Assembly (NCBI GenBank): GCA_965219915.1
Contig: OZ244794.1
Location: 2,666,001-2,730,000 of the forward strand
Length of the DNA: 64,000 nt
Direction of reading: 5' to 3'
Source of the DNA: Bin80 sp965219915
Lineage (GTDB): Bacteria > Bacteroidota > Rhodothermia > Rhodothermales > Bin80
The translations under genes and the position numbers were made by a program. The first letter of the stretch is position 1. Every line of letters begins with the position of its first letter. This document shows positions 18,330 through 28,024 of this stretch, piece by piece. The notes below the pieces were generated by a model. The model did not search any database, was not told the DNA's origin, and was given only the letters and a program-made list of their open reading frames with translations.

Positions 18330-19868
18330 ATGACCAATTCAGTTAATTCCTTCCACGCACGATCAGGGGCTAGATATCTTGTTAGAGCACAGGCACTCCG
18401 GTGGGTGCACCCCTTTATTGTGGTAGGTCTGCTGGTCGCAGTGAGTCTTGCCGGGTGTTCAATGGCACCACGCCTAGAGGACCCCGTGCAACCACTCCCC
18501 GAACAATTTGAAGCGGCCGCACTAGCGGACCAGAGTGCGCAGCACTACTGGTGGCATGGTTTTGGAGATCCATACCTGAACCAATTGGTGGATTCCGTTA
18601 TCGCACGAAATCTAGACCTTCGTGTGGCTGTAGCCCGCGTCGCAGAAGTGCAGAATCAATTTCGTATCGCACGTTCTGAACAGTATCCATCCATGGAATT
18701 GTCTGCACGGCGGGATCAGCAGGATATTCCCTCCAATGTAGGTGTCGGGGGGCAGATAGGCGATCAATTCGACGTACCGGGAGCACCTGCGTTTCCCGAC
18801 CGGTTCGATTATACAACCTATAGCGCCTCACTTGGGTTTGCGTACGAAATAGACTTTTGGGGACGAGTACGCGGGACGAAGCAGGCTGCATTGCAGGAGT
18901 TTTTTGCCACGCAGTCTGACGTGCGAACAGTACTTCTGGGAGTCATCGGGGAGACGGTTGCGACCTATTTCGAGATTGCAGCCCGCCAGCGCACGCTTGA
19001 GTTGACCCAGGAAAGCGTACGTATCCTGGCCGAACGTGCAGAGATTCTGTCTGATCGATATCAACGAGGTCTGGCATCTCCCCTGGAATTTCACGCCACG
19101 CAGCAGGAGCTTCATGCGGCAAAAGCAGATCTGCCCGTGCTCGAAAGCCAACTGGATGCAACCCGAGGGCGGCTGACCCTGCTATTAGGACGTTACCGGA
19201 TGCCGATGGATAACATGCTCGTCCCCGAAAGCGCCTATGATTATGCGCTCGAGGAAATACCGAGTGGGTTACCCTCAGATTTAATTCAGGAGCGGCCGGA
19301 TGTGGTTGCGGCGTTTCAGCGTCTAGAAGCTGCCCGCGAACGCATCGGAGCCGCACGCGCCGTGCAATTTCCCAGTTTTTCACTGACCGGAGCCGCCGGC
19401 ACGCAAAGCAGTGTGCTCTCCGATATTGTGCAGACTAGTCAAAACTTCTGGCTTTTTGGCGCTGGTTTGACGGCCCCCATCTTCAATGCCGGCAGGATCC
19501 GTGCGAACATCCGGGTAGCTTGGGCCCAGTATGAGCAGTTGGCACTCCAGTATGAGAAAACCGTGCTCATGGCCTTCCGGGATGTTGAGGCTGCACTTGT
19601 GAACTACGGCAAGTTAAAGGAGAGCTATGCGTCCCTTACAGCGGCCCAGGCTTCGGCCCGTGACAGAGTCCAGATTCAGGAGCTTCGCTATCTCCGGGGG
19701 ACAGGCGACTATTTAGGCCTTCTGGATGCCCGGCGCAATCTTATCCTTTCGGAAATCGGGTTAACGGAATCCCGTCGCAGCTTGGCCGAGGCTCGCTTAG
19801 CAGTGCATCGATCCCTTGGCGGGACCTGGATTCAGGAAGGGTCAGAGCACAATCTTGAAGCGCCTTAG
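18330..19868 (+). CDS. RND outer-membrane channel lipoprotein (NodT/OprM family)
   Basis: TolC-like outer-membrane factor of 512 residues that completes a tripartite efflux pump. After a longish basic N-terminus comes a signal sequence ending in lipobox SLAGCS (Cys43). The family start follows (PVQPLPEQF ... YWWHGFGDPYLNQLVDSVIA). Two OEP repeats are visible, each with the long heptad-like helices of the channel tunnel (around NLDLRVAVARVAEVQ and ESYASLTAAQASARDRVQI). FEIAARQRTLELTQ and LPSDLIQERPDVVAAFQRLEAA are highly typical of NodT proteins. It stands alone between the two RND clusters (2.8-10.7 kb and 23-27.4 kb), neither of which has its own channel, so it may serve both. Confidence 0.93.
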   Translation: MTNSVNSFHARSGARYLVRAQALRWVHPFIVVGLLVAVSLAGCSMAPRLEDPVQPLPEQFEAAALADQSAQHYWWHGFGDPYLNQLVDSVIARNLDLRVAVARVAEVQNQFRIARSEQYPSMELSARRDQQDIPSNVGVGGQIGDQFDVPGAPAFPDRFDYTTYSASLGFAYEIDFWGRVRGTKQAALQEFFATQSDVRTVLLGVIGETVATYFEIAARQRTLELTQESVRILAERAEILSDRYQRGLASPLEFHATQQELHAAKADLPVLESQLDATRGRLTLLLGRYRMPMDNMLVPESAYDYALEEIPSGLPSDLIQERPDVVAAFQRLEAARERIGAARAVQFPSFSLTGAAGTQSSVLSDIVQTSQNFWLFGAGLTAPIFNAGRIRANIRVAWAQYEQLALQYEKTVLMAFRDVEAALVNYGKLKESYASLTAAQASARDRVQIQELRYLRGTGDYLGLLDARRNLILSEIGLTESRRSLAEARLAVHRSLGGTWIQEGSEHNLEAP

Positions 19869-20242
19869 GATTTTTCCTCCGGCACGGCCCAGACATATGC
19901 AGCGGTCACGAAACGAGGAAGACTCGTAACCAGATCCAGTTCAGGTGCCGATAGCATCGTTTCAGATTCTGGCTCTCGCCGGAAAGTACAGCACCTCCTC
20001 ACTCATCCTTCGGGTACTGTCCGAGACACTACTCCGTTTAGTGCGCATTCATGTGCATGCGACGGACCGATTGACTTTAATGACTAGGAATTACTCTATT
20101 TCACTTCAAAATTGATGTTCCAAAGTAGTTTGATGCGTGGGGATTCTTACCAGAATCGACAGGAACCTGGCGATTTACATCGGTAGAATGGACGGCCTAA
20201 ACTTATAAATATGAACGCACACGACTTTGAGTATCTCTTAAG
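19869..20242. other. Intergenic, no gene seen
   Basis: About 370 bp between the outer-membrane factor and the beta-propeller lipoprotein. No gene, strong hairpin or repeat stands out. Confidence 0.5.
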
Positions 20243-21376
20243 ATGCCAATGAGCACGATTAGATACCTTGCCCTTCTTACATTCGCTGCCTGCTTGATAG
20301 GAGGATGTGCTACCAAAGAAGAAATTGACCCCGGAGCGACAGCTGAAACTTATTCATTGACCGAGGCCATTAGAATCGGCGATGGAGCAGCCATGGAAAC
20401 GGTTTATTTTGACAGTATTGACGACGTAGAAGTTGACGCGCAGGGGAACATCCTAGTGACGGATAACGCATCTCCTGGTTTTCGCATCTTTTCACCTGAC
20501 GGTTCACTCACTCATGAAATCGGCAGCGAGGGTGAGGCCCCAGGAGAGTTTCAGTATCCTCCTCTACTTACAGTCGGCTTAAAGGACTCCGTATTTGCGT
20601 TTGATAGCGATAACGGCCGATTGACCGTGTATTCTCCTGACCACTACCAATTGACCCGCATGGTAAACCTGGCCACACATCTTCCTGATCACGTGAGTGC
20701 TGCAGATGTCCTGGCTATACTATCCGAAGGCTTGTTTGTCGAATTCGATTATTACACAGACGAAGTTACCCCGGACGAGAATGATTGGCCTAAGGAAATC
20801 AAGTTTCTGAATCATTCTGGTAGGGTTTTGCGAGATTCGATCGTGCTGATTCCATCCTACCAACTTACATTGATTTCTGGGAGGCTTGTCTACCCGCGTC
20901 TATGGGGACGGGAGTCCTTCATTATCTCGAGTTCAGATGGACTTATCCACGCGGGATGGAACGAAACCATTCAAGTTCGCACTACCTCTCTTAATGGTAT
21001 TGTCGGCGAATTTATTATCCCCCACTCTCCTATACCTCTCACTTTGAATGAAATAAATGAAAGGATCTCCCGATATCCCACAGAATGGCAGATTCAATTT
21101 CGCCGAGATATGCCGGACACCAAACCTGCATTCAATGCAATGGTGCTTGACGACGAAGACCGATTGTGGATGCAACTCAGTTGGCCAGCGGACTCCACTA
21201 TGGCTGAGTGGCTTGTAGTTAAATCTTCAACAGGTGACATAGTAGCCAAAACCTCGCTCCCAGTGAATGCAACAATCATGAAGATTCGTCAAAGAAAAGC
21301 CTATGGCGTCGTGGATGACGGTCAAGACGTGGTGACGGTTTGGGAAATCAGTAGCTCGCTTTCACAACGGCGTTGA
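20243..21376 (+). CDS. Six-bladed beta-propeller lipoprotein
   Basis: Exported lipoprotein of 377 residues; lipobox LIGGC with Cys22. An ATG two codons in (20249) is an equally good start. The mature protein has blade-like repeats of the NHL/6-bladed propeller type common in Bacteroidota. Examples are SIDDVEVDAQGNILVTDNAS, FRIFSPDGSLTHEIG, GEAPGEFQYP and DSDNGRLTVYSPD. Proteins of this kind are often annotated as 6-bladed beta-propeller (BF3164-like) and have no known enzymatic role. The gene stands alone on the plus strand, 264 bp before the solute-binding protein gene. Confidence 0.8.
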   Translation: MPMSTIRYLALLTFAACLIGGCATKEEIDPGATAETYSLTEAIRIGDGAAMETVYFDSIDDVEVDAQGNILVTDNASPGFRIFSPDGSLTHEIGSEGEAPGEFQYPPLLTVGLKDSVFAFDSDNGRLTVYSPDHYQLTRMVNLATHLPDHVSAADVLAILSEGLFVEFDYYTDEVTPDENDWPKEIKFLNHSGRVLRDSIVLIPSYQLTLISGRLVYPRLWGRESFIISSSDGLIHAGWNETIQVRTTSLNGIVGEFIIPHSPIPLTLNEINERISRYPTEWQIQFRRDMPDTKPAFNAMVLDDEDRLWMQLSWPADSTMAEWLVVKSSTGDIVAKTSLPVNATIMKIRQRKAYGVVDDGQDVVTVWEISSSLSQRR

Positions 21377-21640
21377 AATGAAGACAATGCAATTTGGTCG
21401 GTGGAGCATGAAAAACGCAGCGCAGGAAGCATGTACCTTTCGTGTGAAATACATGCTGCACAAGCATCTGGAATGGCGGATATCTTGAGCATCCAAAGGG
21501 ACGCTAATTCGCAATGGTCCAACACATATCATATCGAGGACTTATTGAAGACGTTTTTTAAGAACTTTTTGTACAGTAAATTCTCTGGCAGGTAGTACAT
21601 ACCACCACTATTGCCTTAAAACCAAAAGATTATACCTTGG

Positions 21641-22726
21641 ATGCGCCACAAATCAGCTACTTTCGCGCTCTTGATCACTCTGTTGGCTGCTGGATGTGGC
21701 ACGGAAGCTCCTCGCTCCATCACAGCGGTGTCTTGGGGGGGCTCGTATGGACAAGCCGTCAACGAGGCGGTGAACATTCCCTTCGCCGAGGAGACGGGCA
21801 TCAATGTTGGAGTCGAGGATTATAACGGAGGTCTCGCCCAGATCCGCGCACAGGTGGAAATTGGCAATATACACTGGGATGTAGTGGATCTGGAATTCGC
21901 CGATGCGGTGCGGGGATGTGACGAAGGACTTCTGGAACCGATAGACGTCGACATTTTACCGCCTGGCCCCGATGGAACACCCGCTATTGAGGATTTTGTC
22001 GCCGAAAGCCTGACCGAATGTGGTGTAGGCAATCTCTATTGGTCAAGTGTGTATGCTTACAGTGAGGCAACAATTACTGGTCCCAAGCCCACTACGATGG
22101 CTGACTTTTTCGACTTGGAGACCTTCCCTGGTCGCCGGGGAATGAGGCGGGCACCGCAGGTGAATCTTGAGTGGGCATTGATCGCAGACGGCGTACCCCT
22201 AGATCAGGTGTACGCCACCCTGGATACCCCTGAAGGAGTTGAGCGCGCTTTTGCGAAACTCGAAACCATCAAGGACGAGGTAATCTGGTGGGAGGCAGGT
22301 GCCCAGCCGCCACAAATGCTGGCCGACGGGGAAGTGATCATGACCACGGCCTATAACGGTCGTATCTTCAACGCACAAGTGCTTGAAGATCAACCGTTCG
22401 TGATTGTTTGGGACGGACAAATGCTTGATGTGGGACAGATCGGAATTGTCCGAGGTACTCCGCGCCTGAGTGAGGCATTGGAATATGTTGTCTTCGCAAC
22501 CAGTGCTGAATCATTGGCGCGGATCGGGAGGCGGATCTCATATTCCCCCGTGCGGAAGTCCGGCATGCCACTCGTGACTACCCATGTGGTAGCTGGCGTG
22601 GACATGGAACCACACATGCCAGCGAGCTCCGCCAACACGCAGCGTGCCCTACGTTTCAACTCAGCTTGGTGGGTTGACCACCAGGACGAAATGAACGAAC
22701 GGTTCAGCGCATGGCTAGTCAATTGA
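21641..22726 (+). CDS. PotD-like extracellular solute-binding lipoprotein
   Basis: ABC-importer substrate-binding protein of 361 residues; lipobox LLAAGC with Cys19. The fold start SITAVSWGGSYGQAVNEAV and the middle segment YWSSVYAYSE, then FFDLETFPGRRGM, match the spermidine/putrescine (PotD, family 1) class. So does the C-terminal run of aromatic residues FNSAWWVDHQDEMNERFSAW. The usual ligand is a polyamine or another small cation or organic acid. No permease or ATPase gene lies on either side, which is unusual because such proteins normally sit in an operon with potABC-type genes. Partner genes may be elsewhere in the genome. Confidence 0.88.
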   Translation: MRHKSATFALLITLLAAGCGTEAPRSITAVSWGGSYGQAVNEAVNIPFAEETGINVGVEDYNGGLAQIRAQVEIGNIHWDVVDLEFADAVRGCDEGLLEPIDVDILPPGPDGTPAIEDFVAESLTECGVGNLYWSSVYAYSEATITGPKPTTMADFFDLETFPGRRGMRRAPQVNLEWALIADGVPLDQVYATLDTPEGVERAFAKLETIKDEVIWWEAGAQPPQMLADGEVIMTTAYNGRIFNAQVLEDQPFVIVWDGQMLDVGQIGIVRGTPRLSEALEYVVFATSAESLARIGRRISYSPVRKSGMPLVTTHVVAGVDMEPHMPASSANTQRALRFNSAWWVDHQDEMNERFSAWLVN

Positions 22727-23078
22727 GATTAACTACTACCTGGGGCGTCGCGACTGTAAAGATGTAATTGGGCTTCCTTTACGCCGAAGCCATCACCTGC
22801 GCTTACTACGGCAGATTCCGCAAAATCTCCGAATTCAATCAGAATTTCCATTCACGGATTCTGACTCCGGGCAGGGACGTGTGAGACGTATTTATAGGGA
22901 ATAAATACTCGACTGCCCAAGACATTCAAGTCCTTTTTTGTGTTTCACTTTGAACAGATACTGAAGAGCAATCGCCAGGTTGACAAAGCCATGAATGAGC
23001 ACTGTTGGGGCTGCACATGATCCACGCCCACGAAAAACCACGTCAATTCTGGAAGCCAGAGACTGTATCCACGGACTG
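22727..23078. other. Convergent intergenic region
   Basis: About 350 bp between the convergent binding-protein and RND pump genes. It holds a 7-bp inverted repeat, TCAGAAT at 22839-22845 and ATTCTGA at 22858-22864, without a T-run. Otherwise nothing is seen. Confidence 0.45.
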
Positions 23079-26000
23079 CTAAGCTGGCTGGTCCGAGGGC
23101 CTTGGGCGAAGCAAGATGTCCAGACGATGATGCAACATCATTAGCGCGGGTACCAACATCATGAGGATTACCGTGGCAAACAGAACACCAACACCAAGGC
23201 TTACCGCCATCGGAATGAGAAATTGTGCCTGTGTACTCCGCTCAAGTATGAGTGGGAGAACGCCTAGGAACGTGGTTACAGATGTAAGCAGAATTGGACG
23301 AAAGCGTGCCTTCCCGCCTTCCCAAATGGCTTCCTCCATAGGTACCCCGTCCCGCCTCCTTTCATTGATGTAATGGATGAGCACCAACGAGTCATTGATT
23401 ACAATTCCACTAAGTGCCACTATCCCAAAAAGGCTAAGCATGCTCAGGTTCAGTCCCATGACGATATGCCCTACCAGAGCCCCAACAAATCCAAACGGAA
23501 TTACGGCCAAAATTATGAATGGCTGGACATATGAACGGAAAGGAATTGCCAGGAGCGCGTACATCACAAACAGTGCGATGACAAAACCTCTTGCCAGTGC
23601 ATTTACAGAATCGGCCTGCTGCCTCTGCTCTCCTTCAAAGCTTACACGGAAACCAGGGATTTCTGTCTGAATGGCCGGTATGATTTCAGATTCAATTTGA
23701 CCGATAACCGCATCCAGCGAATTTTGGTCTTCATTCACATCTGCTGTGACGGTTACTACGCGGCGGCGGTCACGCCGATGAATAGCGGATGGGCCGGTGC
23801 CAAAGCGCGCTTCAGCGACTTCGCTAAGCGGGATTTCGGCTCCAGCAGGTGTCCGAATACGGAGCCGCTGCAGGTCGGCTGGGGCATTGCGTTCATCCTC
23901 GGGCAGGCGAACCATCACTCTGACATCGTCCCTACCCCTCTGAATCCGCAAGGCTTCGGCACCAAAGAAGGCATTGCGTACCTGCAGGGCCATATCTTCA
24001 AAAGTCAATCCGAGAGGGCGTGATTCTGGAAGCAGTTCCAACTGAACTTCTCGCTTCCCCCTGTCCTGATCGTCGTCAATATTGGAGGTTCCCGCAATAT
24101 CTGTCAACTCTTCTCTGAAGCGCGTTGTTGCTTGTTCCAATTCCTGCGGAGTGGGCGCACTCAGTTCTGCCCGGATACTGCTTCCGAGGGAGAGCAGTGC
24201 AGCCTGGAAAACGAGAGAGTTTACACCAGGAATCTCGCCAACCTTTTGACGCCAAGCTTCTTCGAATTCAAGTGCAGGAAGCTTTCGTATTTCAGCATTG
24301 ACCAATTCAAAGCTGACCTCACCCAGATGGGATTGGACAACTCTGTGTTGATCAGCCGCCATCGGATCCAACGCGAGGGAGGGCTGGTCACCGACTAAGG
24401 TCAGTGTGTTCGTCACCAAAGGCGGGTGGTTTTCAGGAAGGGTGGTCTGTAGTTCGGTAGCCGTTTCATGACCCTTCACCTCCAGTAATTCGACGATCTG
24501 CTGCGTTTGCTGAGCTGGGGTACCCAACGGCATCTCAATCCGTGCCGTTACGACTTCACCTTCGATTTCGGGAATAAAAATGAACTGGACCAATCCACCT
24601 CGCACCAACGCGAGTGACAGACCGATGAGAGCCACCGAACCAATCAACACTAAGGAATAACGCCGAGTGGTGAGCCGCAGCACTCGGTCTAATGGACCAT
24701 GTATGAAGCGTTCCAGGGCCTGCGTTGTAGCAGACTGTATCCTTTCCAGGCGCTGCATGACCCTGCCAGGGTTTGCATTCTTCTTCATGTGCGATAGATG
24801 CGCCGGCAGGATAAAGAGTGATTCAATCAGGGAAAAAACCAGAACGGTGATGGCAACCGTCGGGATGGACTGCATGAGCTTGCCCATTGATCCAGGTACA
24901 AACAGCATTGGCGAAAATGCTGCAATCGTCGTAAAAACCGCAAACGTCACAGGCACACAGAGGCGCGTGGCTCCTTGAACTGCAGCACGCAAGGGGGGAA
25001 CGCCACGTTCCTGTTCCCTGAATATGTTTTCCCCAATTACGATAGCATCATCAACCACAATTCCAATAGCGACAATGAAAGCAAACAGAGAGGTCATGTC
25101 TATGGAAACCCCCAGTAACGCCATTACCGTAAACGAGCCGATGAAAGATACCAGGAGCCCTAGGGAAGTCCATAATGCCAATTGGATGTTCATGGACAGG
25201 ACTAAAGCCAGCGTAACAAGTATAAAACCGGCAATTCCATTTTTCATCAGAAGGTCGAGACGGCTTCTGAGGTAGGTATGCTCATTACGCCAAGTGTCAA
25301 CGGAAACCCCTTCCGGTAAACTCATACGGAAGCCCGCTAGGTACTCTTCAGTCGCTTCAGCAATATCAAGTACACGCTCATCACCCGTGCGGGTAAGCGC
25401 CACTAGAACCGCCGGCTGTCCCTCAAATCGTGCGATGAGGTCATCATCCTGAAACCCATCCGTGACGGTGGCGATATCTGCAAGGCGGACCGTGGCACCT
25501 GCTGGAGTCGCAAGAACGATAATTTCCTCAAAATCTCTGGCTGTATAATTCTGGCCCTTGGAACGAACCAGGATTTCCTCGCTGCGTGTCTCCAAGCTGC
25601 CACCAGGCAGTTCTAGGCTGCCCCGACGCACGGCAGTTGCTACATCAGAAAGACGTAACCCATAGGCGGCCAATGCGTCTTCCGAGACTTCAATTGATAT
25701 TTCGTAGTCCCGCACACCTATCAAACGTACGAAGGAGATTTCGTCAAGTGCCGTCAGCTCATCTTTGACCTGCTCTGCCAGTGCCTTGAGTGAATGTTCA
25801 TCGGCGTCCCCGTAAATGGCAATCTGCAGTACATTCCTGCGATTGGTCAACTCTCGCACTACCGGCCGCTCTGCCTCAGCGGGAAATGTATTGATACGAT
25901 CCACATTACTCTTAATGTCGTTGAGAGCCTTATCAACATCAGCGCCCAACTCCAGATTTACCGTCACCACTCCAACATTTTCTGAAGACACGGACGAGAT

Positions 26001-26240
26001 ACGATCAATGTCATCTACGCCATCAATCGCTTCTTCAATGCGCCGCACGACTCCGTCTTCCACCTCTTCAGGGGAGGCCCCACGATAGTCCGCGCGAATT
26101 TCGATAGCGTCAAGGCTGGCTTCCTGAAAGACTTCCTGTGGTATTCTTGATACATTGAGGAATCCCAGGAAAAGAATCAGCAACATCAGCAGGTTCGCTG
26201 CGACGCTGTTGCGCGCCATGTAGGCAATGGCCTTCTTCAT
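23079..26240 (-). CDS. RND efflux pump permease of the second efflux operon
   Basis: A 1,053-residue inner-membrane RND permease. It begins MKKAIAYMARNSVAANLLML with porter-start IRADYRGASPEEVEDGVVRR. TM4 reads AIGIVVDDAIVIGENIFRE, with both aspartates of the AcrB proton relay, unlike the two pumps at 2.8-10.7 kb. TM10 region GIVALSGIVINDSLVLIHYI and the end LVPALMMLHHRL are typical of the family that also includes proteins annotated as MMPL/acriflavin resistance pumps. It follows its adaptor by 26 bp in one operon. The nearest outer-membrane channel is at 18330-19868 on the other strand. Confidence 0.94.
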   Translation of the reverse strand: MKKAIAYMARNSVAANLLMLLILFLGFLNVSRIPQEVFQEASLDAIEIRADYRGASPEEVEDGVVRRIEEAIDGVDDIDRISSVSSENVGVVTVNLELGADVDKALNDIKSNVDRINTFPAEAERPVVRELTNRRNVLQIAIYGDADEHSLKALAEQVKDELTALDEISFVRLIGVRDYEISIEVSEDALAAYGLRLSDVATAVRRGSLELPGGSLETRSEEILVRSKGQNYTARDFEEIIVLATPAGATVRLADIATVTDGFQDDDLIARFEGQPAVLVALTRTGDERVLDIAEATEEYLAGFRMSLPEGVSVDTWRNEHTYLRSRLDLLMKNGIAGFILVTLALVLSMNIQLALWTSLGLLVSFIGSFTVMALLGVSIDMTSLFAFIVAIGIVVDDAIVIGENIFREQERGVPPLRAAVQGATRLCVPVTFAVFTTIAAFSPMLFVPGSMGKLMQSIPTVAITVLVFSLIESLFILPAHLSHMKKNANPGRVMQRLERIQSATTQALERFIHGPLDRVLRLTTRRYSLVLIGSVALIGLSLALVRGGLVQFIFIPEIEGEVVTARIEMPLGTPAQQTQQIVELLEVKGHETATELQTTLPENHPPLVTNTLTLVGDQPSLALDPMAADQHRVVQSHLGEVSFELVNAEIRKLPALEFEEAWRQKVGEIPGVNSLVFQAALLSLGSSIRAELSAPTPQELEQATTRFREELTDIAGTSNIDDDQDRGKREVQLELLPESRPLGLTFEDMALQVRNAFFGAEALRIQRGRDDVRVMVRLPEDERNAPADLQRLRIRTPAGAEIPLSEVAEARFGTGPSAIHRRDRRRVVTVTADVNEDQNSLDAVIGQIESEIIPAIQTEIPGFRVSFEGEQRQQADSVNALARGFVIALFVMYALLAIPFRSYVQPFIILAVIPFGFVGALVGHIVMGLNLSMLSLFGIVALSGIVINDSLVLIHYINERRRDGVPMEEAIWEGGKARFRPILLTSVTTFLGVLPLILERSTQAQFLIPMAVSLGVGVLFATVILMMLVPALMMLHHRLDILLRPRPSDQPA

Positions 26241-26266
26241 GTCGGTGAGCTACTTGCTTCTGCCAA

Positions 26267-27436
26267 CTAATTCACTCCGGTCCGTACACGCATACCATCC
26301 GTTACGACATTCAGCATATTGCTAACCACCTGGTCCTCATCCGTAATACCATCTAACACGTAGAGGGTATCCTCCACCTCCTGAATGATCTCTATGGGTT
26401 GCACGTACAGGCGGTCGTCACGAACAACCCAAACCACATCGCCTTCCCTAAGAGTTTCGCGAGGTAGCGTGTAGTATTGATCAAAGTGCCGACCTTCCAA
26501 GTGTGCGGCAACGAAAGTTCCCACCAGAAGAGGTGGCCGCACATCACTGCTATCGTAAGGTTTCTGTACTCGGACGATCACATTGAGCGTCCGTGTAGAC
26601 TCATCCAGAGTCCCCTCCGTGCGATGAACAATCCCAATCCATTCATGCTCCCCGTCGGCATTACGGGCAACAAGTTTGGCATGTGCAGTCCCGGCTCCAC
26701 TGACCAGCAAGTCACCTAGGAGCGTTATATCGCGGCCTGCGATGGGAACACTGATCTCAACAATATCCGTCCCATAAAAGGAGGCGATTAATTGACCTGC
26801 CCCAATAAATTGCCCCAGATCTGCCCCCTTGTTCCGCAATCGCCCGTTATATGGAGCGGTGATACGTGTCCGTTTCAGACGCGACTCAGCGTCCTGTAAC
26901 CGTGCCTGCGCCCCTTGAAGCTGTGCGGCTGCAGCCCTCCAATGCGGCTCCTTGAAGACAAGACTGCCGAGTTCAGTGCTGTCGACTTGTCTCTGCACGC
27001 CGGTTCGACTTTCCAGTAGCCCCCATTCTTCCCTAGCAATCGCCATTTCTTCTTCGGCTCTAAGCAAATCGAATTGTCGCTGAATTACCTCGGCTTGCGC
27101 AACAGTGACTGCGTTGGCATAATCGGTGGAATCTATCCTAAGGATCTCCTGGCCCTGACGGAAGGCACCGCCGGTGACAAATTCGTCTGCTACCCAAGTG
27201 ATCTTTCCAGAAACTTCCGAGATAAGTGTTACTTCCCGCAGCGGTCTCACCGTTCCATTGCCGCGTATCGTAACACGCCCTTCGCGCACCGTAGGTACGA
27301 CAGTGGTGACAAAAGGAAGTACTCGTTGCGACGTTGGTTCCGGAGAATCGGAGCGTAATTGAGACAATACGATGGCTAAGACTGCGGCACCTGCAACGAT
27401 GACACCCACAATAAATAAGAGTTTTCCCCGCTTCAT
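26267..27436 (-). CDS. RND efflux periplasmic adaptor of the second efflux operon
   Basis: Membrane fusion protein; I start it at MKRGKLLFIVGVIVAG (27436), although the frame has another ATG five codons upstream (27451). Visible parts are the N-terminal anchor, VRPLREVTLISEVSGKITWV (first half of the lipoyl domain), a coiled-coil hairpin (QAEVIQRQFDLLRAEEEMAI), then RTRITAPYNGRLRNKGADLG (second half). Beta-barrel and C-terminal domains follow. First gene of an operon with the pump 26 bp downstream. The long upstream gap carries two strong palindromes that are candidate regulator sites. Confidence 0.93.
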   Translation of the reverse strand: MKRGKLLFIVGVIVAGAAVLAIVLSQLRSDSPEPTSQRVLPFVTTVVPTVREGRVTIRGNGTVRPLREVTLISEVSGKITWVADEFVTGGAFRQGQEILRIDSTDYANAVTVAQAEVIQRQFDLLRAEEEMAIAREEWGLLESRTGVQRQVDSTELGSLVFKEPHWRAAAAQLQGAQARLQDAESRLKRTRITAPYNGRLRNKGADLGQFIGAGQLIASFYGTDIVEISVPIAGRDITLLGDLLVSGAGTAHAKLVARNADGEHEWIGIVHRTEGTLDESTRTLNVIVRVQKPYDSSDVRPPLLVGTFVAAHLEGRHFDQYYTLPRETLREGDVVWVVRDDRLYVQPIEIIQEVEDTLYVLDGITDEDQVVSNMLNVVTDGMRVRTGVN

Positions 27437-27581
27437 TACTACTATGTACACTTGGACGGTGGCACAGGCGAAGACCTACGGTGCTTACAGATCAAAATGC
27501 GACGCCTCGTGAATCCAGATATCACCGAGGAATCTTTCGCGGTCAGGCGAGCATCAGCCAAGCTAAATAGAGAGTCCGTTG

Positions 27582-27597
27582 ATGTCATTAATGACAT
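27582..27597. promoter_or_regulatory. 16-bp perfect palindrome upstream of the second RND operon
   Basis: ATGTCATTAATGACAT is a perfect 16-bp palindrome about 150 bp upstream of the adaptor ATG. Its form suits a TetR- or MarR-type dimer. No regulator gene is adjacent, and no binding data can be inferred. Confidence 0.42.
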
Positions 27598-27614
27598 GCC
27601 AAAATGTGCCGGGC

Positions 27615-27632
27615 ATCTAGAAAACTCTAGAT
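27615..27632. promoter_or_regulatory. 7-bp inverted repeat upstream of the second RND operon
   Basis: ATCTAGA, 4-nt loop AAAC, TCTAGAT. Flanking GGGC (27611-27614) and GCCC (27637-27640) could extend it into a longer imperfect hairpin. It lies 18 bp from the palindrome at 27582-27597. Either a second regulator site or an RNA hairpin; there is no T-run for termination. Confidence 0.38.
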
Positions 27633-27818
27633 TGTCGCCCGTGCTCCGAAGATAGTAAAATTCGTGGATACGGACTCTGTCACGGAGCGAAGACTGGCGG
27701 CTGAAAGAGTTCAGGTAACCAGATTAAGCATGTGCCCACGCTAACTTCCTTTGTTCTAATGTTCCAGCTGTACATATATTCGAGCGAGCTAGCTTGGATA
27801 TTACGGGAATTTGAAGAA

Positions 27819-27838
27819 ACCAACTGTTTGCAGTTGGT
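27819..27838. other. 8-bp hairpin in divergent intergenic region
   Basis: ACCAACTG, loop TTTG, CAGTTGGT is a perfect 8-bp stem about 190 bp upstream of the oxygenase-like gene at 28025. It is not followed by a T-run on either strand, so a terminator is unlikely. The rest of the 27437-28024 gap shows no gene. Confidence 0.4.
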
Positions 27839-28024
27839 GTGAACAAATTCGGAGCGTGATTGCTCAACAAGGACGTACGTCTTGTGAATATTATATTCAG
27901 GCTGGAGAACAATTGTGATAATTGTTAGTACCGTTTATGTTGGAGACTAGAGATCTTGATTTTAAGAATTAAACCGGGTGATTGCCGTTTTTTGTTACCT
28001 CGTTTCCTTGGGATGCACAAATAA

